The notes under the pieces were generated by a model that did not search any database, was not told the origin of the DNA, and saw nothing but the letters and a program-made list of their open reading frames with translations. DNA of 64,000 nucleotides, taken from NCBI RefSeq assembly GCF_014204985.1, contig NZ_JACHMP010000001.1, positions 496,001 through 560,000 on the forward strand, given 5' to 3'. Of this stretch, positions 16,706 to 23,348 are shown in pieces. Position 1 is the stretch's first letter. Each line of letters starts with the position of its first letter. The stretch comes from Streptosporangium becharense (GTDB taxonomy: Bacteria; Actinomycetota; Actinomycetes; Streptosporangiales; Streptosporangiaceae). Position numbers and translations under genes: made by a program.

Positions 16706-18512
16706 GGTGGATCCACTCCTCAAGGGTCACGCGGGAGATCTTCCCGCTGCGCGTCATCGGCCACTTCCCCACCATGTACACCCGGCGTGGAATCTTGTAG
16801 CGGGGAAGAGCACGCCCGCACTCGCGGACGACGTCGTCGTGGGTGAGGCTCCCGGCCGCGGGGCCGGAGACCACCGCGACCAGCACGCTGCCGAGGTAGT
16901 CGTCGGGCACCCCGAGCACCTGTGTCTCCTCCACGCCGTCGACGCCTCTGAGCACCGCCTCGACCTCGGCGGGGTAGACGTTGTACCCGCCGGTGATCAC
17001 CATGCCGCCGGAGCGACCGGCGATGTGCAGCTCCCCCTGCTCGTCGAGCCATCCCAGGTCGCCCACCGTCGCCCAGGGGCCCTCGGTCCGGAAGGCCCTG
17101 CCGTCGTCGCCCCACAGGTAACCGCCGCTCGTGAGCGGCCCGCGCACCCACACCGTTCCCGGCGTTCCGGGACCGGTGGGGATGCCCGGGGCCGTGCCGT
17201 CCTGCGGGCCGATCCGCAGTTCGACACCGGGGAAGGGCAGGCCGACGACCCCCGGCCGCTCGTCCGGCTCGGCGTGCGGGGGTGTGTGCCGCACGGTGAT
17301 GAAGCTCAGCTCGGAGGCGCCGTAGTACTCGTACACGTGGGCGCCGGGGAAGACGCGGCGCGCGCGCAGGAAGGTGGCCGGGTCGAGCTTGGCCCCGCTG
17401 CTGACGACGGCGGTGACACCGGTGTGCGCGGGCCGCGCGCCGTCGCGGGCCGCAGGGCCCGCCTCGGCACGGCGGGCCGTAGGGCCCGCCTCGGCGCAGC
17501 GGGCGCCGTCCTCCCCCAGCGTGTCCTCCCCCGGTGTGTCCTCCCCGTCCCGGGACAGGGCACGCAGCATCGTCGGTACGACCACCAGGCGGGTGATGCC
17601 GCGCGCGGCGATGACCGCGTGGGCGTCGGCGGCGTCGAAGCGCGGGAGGGTGGTGAACTCCGCCCCCTCGTGGAGGGCTTCGGCCAGGGCGTACAGGCCG
17701 AGTCCGTGGGAGAGCGGGCCGGGCGCCAGGACGCGGTCGCCCGGTCCGGTGCCGAACACCTCGGCCGCGCGGGAAAGGCTCTCCCGCCATGACCGCCGGG
17801 ACCGGTGGAACGCCTTGGGCGGGCCGGACGTGCCGGAGGTGAATCCGACGAGGAACGCACTGCCGGGGTCGCCGGCGCGGAGGTCGCGCGCGGGGTCGGC
17901 GCCGATGCGGTGCCGGGCCAGCCACGCGGCGTAGGGCGTCCCGGCCGGGGTGTCGCCGACGTCCGCGCCTTCCGGGTCCGCCGAGCCGCCGCCGACGTCC
18001 CCGCGCTCCGGGTCCGCCGGGCCGGCACCAATTTCCCCACGCTCCGGACCTGCCGGACCACCGCCGGCCTCCCCGCCCTCCGGGGCGTCCTCGCCGTCCC
18101 CTGCGGCACAGGGGGCGGGCGTGACCAGCAGCGGGATCCCGCATTCGCGCGCCGCCGCGGCGACGGCCGAGCCCGCCTCCGCGGCCACCAGGTCGGGACG
18201 GAGCCGCAGCAGCACCTCCCGGACCTGCTCGCGCGGCCACGCCGGGTCGAGCACGGCGCACGCCCCGTCTCCGGCGGTGGCCCCGGCGAAGAGTTCCGCG
18301 AACTCGGGGGTGTTGCCCACCCCCAGCGCCAGCAGTGACGTGCTCGTCAGGTCGGAGCGCGCCGAGGAGCCCGTGGCCGCGCGCAGCCCCGCCGCGACGC
18401 CGGCCGCGCGCGCCGCGAGCTCCCCGTAGGTGACGGTCCGTTCCCCCACCGTGAACGCCGGCGCCTGGGGGCGGCGTCCGGCCCAGGTGACGATCCGCTC
18501 GGTCAGCGGCAT
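16632..18512 (-). CDS. AMP-binding acyl-CoA ligase with low-complexity insertions
   Basis: 626 residues of the ANL superfamily. Visible motifs are the phosphate loop FTSGTSGPPKAF, YEYYGASE, the hinge region VGDLGWLDEQGELHIAGRSGGMVITGGYNVYPAEVE and the catalytic lysine in MTRSGKISR. It would activate a carboxylic acid as acyl-adenylate and then CoA thioester. Two Gly/Pro/Glu-rich stretches interrupt the domain, about 140-190 and 350-395, the first built of roughly 12-13-residue repeats. GGGAGGAT precedes the ATG at 18512. It lies between BioY and a thiolase, suggesting a pimelate-like substrate, but specificity is inference. Frames extending to 18845 belong to BioY on another frame. Confidence 0.85.
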   Translation of the reverse strand: MPLTERIVTWAGRRPQAPAFTVGERTVTYGELAARAAGVAAGLRAATGSSARSDLTSTSLLALGVGNTPEFAELFAGATAGDGACAVLDPAWPREQVREVLLRLRPDLVAAEAGSAVAAAARECGIPLLVTPAPCAAGDGEDAPEGGEAGGGPAGPERGEIGAGPADPERGDVGGGSADPEGADVGDTPAGTPYAAWLARHRIGADPARDLRAGDPGSAFLVGFTSGTSGPPKAFHRSRRSWRESLSRAAEVFGTGPGDRVLAPGPLSHGLGLYALAEALHEGAEFTTLPRFDAADAHAVIAARGITRLVVVPTMLRALSRDGEDTPGEDTLGEDGARCAEAGPTARRAEAGPAARDGARPAHTGVTAVVSSGAKLDPATFLRARRVFPGAHVYEYYGASELSFITVRHTPPHAEPDERPGVVGLPFPGVELRIGPQDGTAPGIPTGPGTPGTVWVRGPLTSGGYLWGDDGRAFRTEGPWATVGDLGWLDEQGELHIAGRSGGMVITGGYNVYPAEVEAVLRGVDGVEETQVLGVPDDYLGSVLVAVVSGPAAGSLTHDDVVRECGRALPRYKIPRRVYMVGKWPMTRSGKISRVTLEEWIHHGDGRLVRLPAPPEPTGRPLAPFP

Positions 18513-18559
18513 CGCAGCCCATCCTCCCGCGCCGGGTACGGCGCCGTCGGCCGCCTCAT

Positions 18560-19141
18560 CTACTTCAGCGGCATGCTGTAGGAGCGGTGGACACCGTGCC
18601 CGATGAGCGCCGCGGCGACCGCCTTGATCAGGTCGCCGGGCAGGAAGACCAGGTTGCCGACCACCGCTTTGCCGAGCGTCACCCCGGTGGCGACGGAGAG
18701 CCAGGGGACGCCGAGCAGGTAGACCACCAGGATGCCGCCGACCACGCATGACAGCGCGTAGGCGGCGATCCGGGCCCAGTGACGGGTCAGGCGCACCGCC
18801 CAGTACTTCACCAGCAGCCCGGTGACCAGCGCGCCGGGGATCCACCCCAGGGCGTAGCCGCCGGTGGGGCCGGCCAGGACGCCGATGCCGCCGCGTCCCC
18901 CGGCCAGGACCGGCAGGCCGACGACCACGAGCAGCATGACGAGGGCACAGGACAGCATCCCGCGCACCGGTCCCAGGACCACCCCGGCCAGCATCACGCC
19001 GAGGGTCTGCAGGGTGATGGGCACCGGGACGATCCCGACGGTGATCGGCGGGATCAGTCCCAGGGCGATGATGAACGCCGCGAACAGCGCGACGAGCACG
19101 ACGTCCCGGGTGGTGATCCCTTTCTCCACACGACCGTTCAC
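18560..19141 (-). CDS. bioY: Biotin transporter substrate-binding subunit BioY
   Basis: 193 residues with six hydrophobic segments and the BioY pattern VPITLQTLGVMLAGVVLGPVRG followed by GGRGGIGVLAGPTGGYALG, which forms the biotin pocket, and a late FLPGDLIKAV. BioY is the membrane S component that captures biotin and works with the BioN and BioM energising subunits, encoded directly upstream in the same operon. I prefer the GTG at 19141: it follows the BioN stop by 16 bases with CTGGAG in between and gives the normal BioY length. An ATG at 19228 would add 29 residues overlapping BioN. Confidence 0.92.
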   Translation of the reverse strand: MNGRVEKGITTRDVVLVALFAAFIIALGLIPPITVGIVPVPITLQTLGVMLAGVVLGPVRGMLSCALVMLLVVVGLPVLAGGRGGIGVLAGPTGGYALGWIPGALVTGLLVKYWAVRLTRHWARIAAYALSCVVGGILVVYLLGVPWLSVATGVTLGKAVVGNLVFLPGDLIKAVAAALIGHGVHRSYSMPLK

Positions 19142-19157
19142 GAGGTACTCCAGGTGT

Positions 19158-19787
19158 TCAGGCACGGCCGCCGGGGGAGCGGCGCGGCGGTGGATAACAA
19201 CGCGCGTCGATGGCGTCGGCGACGTCATCGGCCGATTTCAGGGTGCGGACGATGAGCGGCACCAGCAGCGCCACGGGGTTGGCGTGCAGGCCGCGTGCCG
19301 CCTGCGCCTCGCGGATCTCGTGGTAGCGCCGCGACAGTTCGGGGACGAAGCGCAGCACCAGCGACACGCTGAGGCTGATGCGCTCGGGGTTGGCGACGCC
19401 GAGCCGGGCCAGTGGGGAGATCAGCCACTCGAACAGTTCCAGCAGCGCGGCGGGCCGGGTGGTCAGCGTCACCGCGAACGCCGTCAGGATCAGCGTGACC
19501 AGCCGCAGCAACGCGGTCAGCGCGGTGTCCCATCCCTGGAGCAGGCCGGTCGCGGCGAACAGCACCGCGAGCATGACCGCCACCCCGGACAGTCTTCTCG
19601 CCAGCACCTTCGGCCGGACGCGGGCCGACAGCAGCAGCACCGCGGCCGTCGCCACCGCCGCGGCGAGGATCCGCAGGTCGCTCACCAGGAAGACCACGAC
19701 GCCGACCACGAACAGGGCACCGAGTTTGGCCCCGGGCCGCAGCCTGTGCAGCGGTGTGGTGCCCGGTTCGTACAGGGAGAGGCTCAC
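19158..19787 (-). CDS. bioN: ECF transporter transmembrane subunit BioN (EcfT/CbiQ family)
   Basis: 209 residues with a cluster of N-terminal helices and the coupling motifs of EcfT proteins near the end: REAQAARGLHANP, matching the first Ala-Arg-Gly element. The second typical AARG-type element is less clear, here ADAIDARCY. It joins the biotin-binding BioY to the ATPase BioM. The start overlaps the BioM stop (ATGA), and BioY follows 16 bases after the stop. The set M-N-Y is the standard energy-coupling-factor biotin importer. Confidence 0.9.
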   Translation of the reverse strand: MSLSLYEPGTTPLHRLRPGAKLGALFVVGVVVFLVSDLRILAAAVATAAVLLLSARVRPKVLARRLSGVAVMLAVLFAATGLLQGWDTALTALLRLVTLILTAFAVTLTTRPAALLELFEWLISPLARLGVANPERISLSVSLVLRFVPELSRRYHEIREAQAARGLHANPVALLVPLIVRTLKSADDVADAIDARCYPPPRRSPGGRA

Positions 19788-20530
19788 GAGCAGTGCTCCC
19801 GGTACCAGCCGACGGCCGACGCCGGGTCGGCGTCGTAGGCGATCCGCCCCTCGTGGACGACCAGCACCCGGTCGAACCCCGCCAGCAGGTCGAGGTCGTG
19901 GGTCACCATGACCGCGCTCTGCTCCATCCGCGCGACGGCGTCCCGGATGAGGTTGCGGTTGCGCAGGTCCAGCAGCGTGGTCGGCTCGTCGAAGACCACC
20001 ACCGAGGGACGCATGACCATCACCGCGGCCAGCGCGACGAGTTGCTTCTCCCCACCGCTGAGCAGGTGGGCCTGGCGCTCCGCGAGGTGCCCGATGCCGA
20101 ACTCTCCGAGGGCGGCGGTGACGCGGCCGGGGATCTCCCGTTTCGGGACACCCAGGTTCTTGAGGCCGAACGCCATGTCCTCGGAGACGATGGGGAAGAC
20201 GATCTGGTTGTCGGGGTTCTGGAAGACGAACCCGACCCTGGCGCGGACCCGCCGGGCGTCCTTGCCGGTGTCGAGGCCGTCGACGCGGACGCTGCCCTCG
20301 TCCGGCAGGACCAGGCCGTTGAGCAGCCGGGCGAGGGTGCTCTTGCCCGAGCCGTTCTGCCCGATGACGCCGATGCGGCGCTCGGCGAGCCGCAGGGACA
20401 CCTCCCGCAGCACCGGCCGCCCGTCGAAGGAGACGCTCACCCCGTCCAGTTCGATGACCGGCGCCGGGGCGGGCGGGGATCCCGCCGCTGACTCCGGGAC
20501 AGGGGTCGTCGAGTCACCCGCCGCCCTCAC
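19784..20530 (-). CDS. bioM: ECF transporter ATPase BioM
   Basis: A 248-residue ABC ATPase of the CbiO/EcfA type: Walker A GQNGSGKSTLARLL, the ECF-typical Q-loop FQNPDNQIVFPIV, signature LSGGEKQLVALA, Walker B VVVFDEPTTLLD and switch histidine VMVTHDLDL. It drives biotin uptake with BioN and BioY. I chose the GTG at 20530, which overlaps the thioesterase stop (GTGA); the first 30 residues are a Pro/Ala/Ser-rich leader before VIELDGVSVSF. A further upstream open frame lies inside the thioesterase gene and was rejected. Confidence 0.92.
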   Translation of the reverse strand: MRAAGDSTTPVPESAAGSPPAPAPVIELDGVSVSFDGRPVLREVSLRLAERRIGVIGQNGSGKSTLARLLNGLVLPDEGSVRVDGLDTGKDARRVRARVGFVFQNPDNQIVFPIVSEDMAFGLKNLGVPKREIPGRVTAALGEFGIGHLAERQAHLLSGGEKQLVALAAVMVMRPSVVVFDEPTTLLDLRNRNLIRDAVARMEQSAVMVTHDLDLLAGFDRVLVVHEGRIAYDADPASAVGWYREHCS

Positions 20531-20946
20531 GTCGGCGTGCCCGCCCTTGAGGCGAGGAGCAGCGCCGCGGCGGTGGACTCGGGCACCGGCGAGGGGACGC
20601 GCGTCTCGGGGTCGACGCAGACCCACACCACCTGAGCGCGGACCGCGGGCGGCGCCCCGGCGGGCTCGGCCGGGTGCACGAGCACCTCGAAGGTCAGGCT
20701 GGTGCGACCGACGCGGGCCGCGCGCGCGGTGATGTCGGCGAGCTCGCCGAAGCCGAGCGGACGCTCGTAGACGATCTCCACCTTCTTGACGTGGTAGGCG
20801 AGCCTGGAGGAGGCGGGGTCGAACTGGTCGCTGAGGCCGCTCTCCCTGATGAACTCATTGATGGCGTCCTCGGCATAGGCGACATAGCGACCATTATGGA
20901 CATTCCCATGCATGTCCACATCGGAAAAGGGGACCCGCAGTCGCAT
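20527..20946 (-). CDS. Hotdog-fold acyl-CoA thioesterase (YbgC/FadM family)
   Basis: 139 residues with the 4-hydroxybenzoyl-CoA thioesterase pattern: FSDVDMHGNVHNGRYVAYAEDA at the N-terminus (catalytic Asp and the following HNG), then VKKVEIVYERPLGFGE and a WVCVDPETRVPSPVP closing strand. Such enzymes hydrolyse acyl-CoA thioesters. ATG 20946 is preceded by AAAGGA at eight bases, better than the ATG 30 bases upstream. It leads the bioMNY-ligase-thiolase operon, which gives the cluster both an acyl-CoA-forming and an acyl-CoA-cleaving enzyme. Its substrate is unknown. Confidence 0.87.
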   Translation of the reverse strand: MRLRVPFSDVDMHGNVHNGRYVAYAEDAINEFIRESGLSDQFDPASSRLAYHVKKVEIVYERPLGFGELADITARAARVGRTSLTFEVLVHPAEPAGAPPAVRAQVVWVCVDPETRVPSPVPESTAAALLLASRAGTPT

Positions 20947-21279
20947 CGCCCGGTCCTTTCGCACTACTCGTTCCACCTGGCCTTCTCCCCGCCGACCAGA
21001 TGCTTACCGGCACAACATCACATACGGGGGCAATGCCGCGGGGAGACAGACTAACCGATCGTCGAACCGGCCAACCAATTGTCACTATGTTTTCGGTATT
21101 TGTCGATTAACCGAGGAGCTTATCCGAATAGTCGCCGACCGGTTCGCGCGGGAACGGGACGACGACGTCCCGCCTCCGTGGAGCGGGGCACCGCGACCAC
21201 ACTATGCTGCGACCGGCGGAGCCCGTACGCCCGCCGGAGGCCGGGTGGTCCGGGAGAGTCCCGAAGGGGAGGTGGCTTC
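20947..21279. other. Divergent intergenic region of the biotin-linked operon
   Basis: This 333-base gap separates the thioesterase operon from the MDR reductase gene. Its middle (about 21000-21130) is clearly richer in A+T than its surroundings and must carry both promoters. The heptamer TAACCGA occurs twice, near 21052 and 21109. I see no convincing BirA, BioR or BioQ operator and no riboswitch. Confidence 0.5.
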
Positions 21280-22263
21280 GTGCGCCGAGCGATCGCCAGG
21301 GCCTTCGGGCCCGCGGCCGAGGTGGTGGAGGTCGAGTCCTACACCCCTCCTCCCCCGCAGGAGGGCGAGGTGCGGGTGCGGATGACCGCCGCCACCGTCA
21401 ACCCCTCCGACCTCGTCACCATCTCCGGCGCCTACCGCTCGCGCACCGTCCTGCCGCTGGTGCCCGGGTTCGAGGGCGTCGGCGTGGTCGAACGCACCGG
21501 CCCCGGCGTCACCGGGCTGAGACCGGGCGACCGGGTGCTCCCCATCGGCAGCGCCGGAGCCTGGCAGCAGGTCAAGACCACCGCCGCGCACTGGTGTTTC
21601 CGGGTGCGGCCGGAGCTGACCGACGCCCAGGCCGCGCTCTCCTACATCAACCCGCTCACCGCCCTGCGGATGGTCGAGGAGTTCGTCGACCCCCTCGGCC
21701 GTCCCGTCGTCGCGGTCAACGCGGCGCGGTCGGCGATCGCCGTGATCCTCGCCCGGCTGCTGCGCCGCCGGGGCGTCCACGCCGTCGGGCTGGTGCGCGG
21801 CCCCGCCGATCCCGCCCCGCCCGTCTCGTCCGCCGGGGAGCCGTGGTCGGCGGTGCTGAGCACGGACGCCCCGGACTGGCCCGCGGAGCTGACCCGGCTG
21901 ACCGGCGGCGGGCCCGGCGTCGCCTTCGACGCGGTCGGCGGTGAGGAGGGCGAGCAGCTGGCGCTGCTGACACGCGCCCGCGGGACCCTCGTCCACTACG
22001 GCCTGCTGTCGGGGCGCCCCCTGCCGCCCGATCTGGCGCGCCGCCGCCCCGACCTGCGCGTCGCCCTGTACATGCTGCGGTCGTGGGTGCACACCGCCGA
22101 CCACCCGAGCATCCAGCGGGCCCTGGACGAGGCGGGCGAACTGGTGCTGCGCGGCGACGTCGCCACCCCCGTCCAGGAGGAGTTCCCCCTGGAGGGCGTC
22201 AGGGACGCCATCGTGGCGAGCACGACCCGCGCCAGCCTGGGCAAGGTGCTGATCCTGCCCTGA
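21280..22263 (+). CDS. MDR-family oxidoreductase, enoyl-thioester-reductase-like
   Basis: 327 residues of the medium-chain dehydrogenase/reductase superfamily without zinc-ligand motifs. The segment ATVNPSDLVTISGAYRSRTVLPLVPGFEGVGVV matches the 2-enoyl thioester reductase (MECR) branch better than alcohol dehydrogenases, followed by PGDRVLPIGSAGAWQQ. The dinucleotide-binding region is about 145-175, but its glycine motif is degenerate (VVAVNAARSAIAVIL). GTG 21280 has GGGGAGG upstream. It is divergent from the biotin-linked operon; a role in fatty-acyl metabolism would fit but is inferred. A quinone reductase is the main alternative. Confidence 0.78.
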   Translation: MRRAIARAFGPAAEVVEVESYTPPPPQEGEVRVRMTAATVNPSDLVTISGAYRSRTVLPLVPGFEGVGVVERTGPGVTGLRPGDRVLPIGSAGAWQQVKTTAAHWCFRVRPELTDAQAALSYINPLTALRMVEEFVDPLGRPVVAVNAARSAIAVILARLLRRRGVHAVGLVRGPADPAPPVSSAGEPWSAVLSTDAPDWPAELTRLTGGGPGVAFDAVGGEEGEQLALLTRARGTLVHYGLLSGRPLPPDLARRRPDLRVALYMLRSWVHTADHPSIQRALDEAGELVLRGDVATPVQEEFPLEGVRDAIVASTTRASLGKVLILP

Positions 22264-22464
22264 CCCGGTCTCCCTCCGGGTCCGGGTCCGCCGGTCCGGG
22301 ACGTCCCCCGGCCCCGCTGTTCCCTCCGGCTCCGGAAACTTCCTCCGGGCCGAGCGCGACCATCTCGGCGGACAACGACTCGATCAGCACCTGCGGCGGG
22401 ACGCGGGCCGGTGGACGGCAGGTTGACGACAAGGTTCGAACCGACCCACCACCAAGGAGGGCCC

Positions 22465-23271
22465 ATGGCGGTCGCGGAACTCGGCGACGTCACGCTGTAC
22501 TACACCGACGAGGGCCCGCGGGAGGGCGGCGGCCGGGCCGGAGGCGACCGCCCGGTGCTGCTGCTCGTGCACGGCTGGGGCGGCCACGCGCGGGCCTGGG
22601 AGCCGGTGACCGCCGCCCTGCCACCGCGCTTCCGCGTGATCGGCGTCGACCTGCGCGGCCACGGCGGGTCGTCCGCGCCGCCGGACGGCTACCGCCCCGC
22701 CGACCTGGCCGGCGACCTGGTGGCGCTCATGGAGCGGCTCGGCGTCGCGGCCGCCATACCGGTCGGGCACTCGATGGGCGCCCAGGTCGTCACCGCGCTG
22801 GCCGTGGAACACCCGGACAGGGTCGCCGCGCTGGTGGTCGTCGACCCCGCCTACGGCGCCGACGACCGCGAGGAGCTCCTGTTCTCCGGCCGGCGGGCGG
22901 CGCTGCGCGCCGACGGCCCGGCCGCGGCCGTACGCCAGCTCGGCACCCTGCCCGGCCCGATCCGGGACCAGTTGCTCGCCACCCCCGGTCATGTGCTCAC
23001 CCAGTGCTACGAGGGCTTGTATCTCACCCCGGGGGCGTTCGGCACGCGCCGGGCGGCGGAGAGGTATCTGGCCCGGCGCTCCCGCCCGGTCCTGTGCCTG
23101 CGCTCGCGGCCCGAGCCCGCCGCGTGGGAGGCGTCCGTCCCCGCGCCGCCCGGGTCGCGCGTCGTCACCTGGCCGGACACCGGCCACTTCCTGCACCTGG
23201 AACGCCCGCACGCCTTCGCGGAGCTGCTCGTGTCGTGGCTGGAAGGACTGGACGGGCCGGACGCCGGGTGA
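22465..23271 (+). CDS. Alpha/beta hydrolase
   Basis: 268 residues with the fold's marks: oxyanion region LLVHGWGGHARAW (about 36-48), nucleophile GHSMGAQ (Ser about 101), a late acid and the catalytic histidine in DTGHFLHLERP (about 245). AAGGAGG lies four bases before the ATG. The substrate is not evident; esters or lactones are typical. The gene's last codons, stop included, are duplicated in tandem just downstream. The gap 22264-22464 contains only short GC-rich dyads. Confidence 0.85.
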   Translation: MAVAELGDVTLYYTDEGPREGGGRAGGDRPVLLLVHGWGGHARAWEPVTAALPPRFRVIGVDLRGHGGSSAPPDGYRPADLAGDLVALMERLGVAAAIPVGHSMGAQVVTALAVEHPDRVAALVVVDPAYGADDREELLFSGRRAALRADGPAAAVRQLGTLPGPIRDQLLATPGHVLTQCYEGLYLTPGAFGTRRAAERYLARRSRPVLCLRSRPEPAAWEASVPAPPGSRVVTWPDTGHFLHLERPHAFAELLVSWLEGLDGPDAG

Positions 23272-23314
23272 CCCCCGCGTCACTGGACGGGCCGGACGCC
23301 GGGTGACCCCCGCG
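23247..23314. repeat. 33-bp tandem duplication spanning the hydrolase stop codon
   Basis: An identical 33-base unit occupies 23247-23279 and 23282-23314 (period 35). It begins ACTGGACGGGCCGGACGCC and includes the stop codon of the hydrolase (23269-23271), so the coding end is repeated as untranslated sequence. Confidence 0.85.
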
Positions 23315-23348
23315 GACGTGGCGCCGCCGATGCCCGCGGCCGGGACGG

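Noticed and set aside
20947..21279. Possible BirA, BioQ or BioR operator ahead of the biotin-linked genes
   Set aside because: No inverted repeat matching the known consensus forms was found; only a repeated heptamer.
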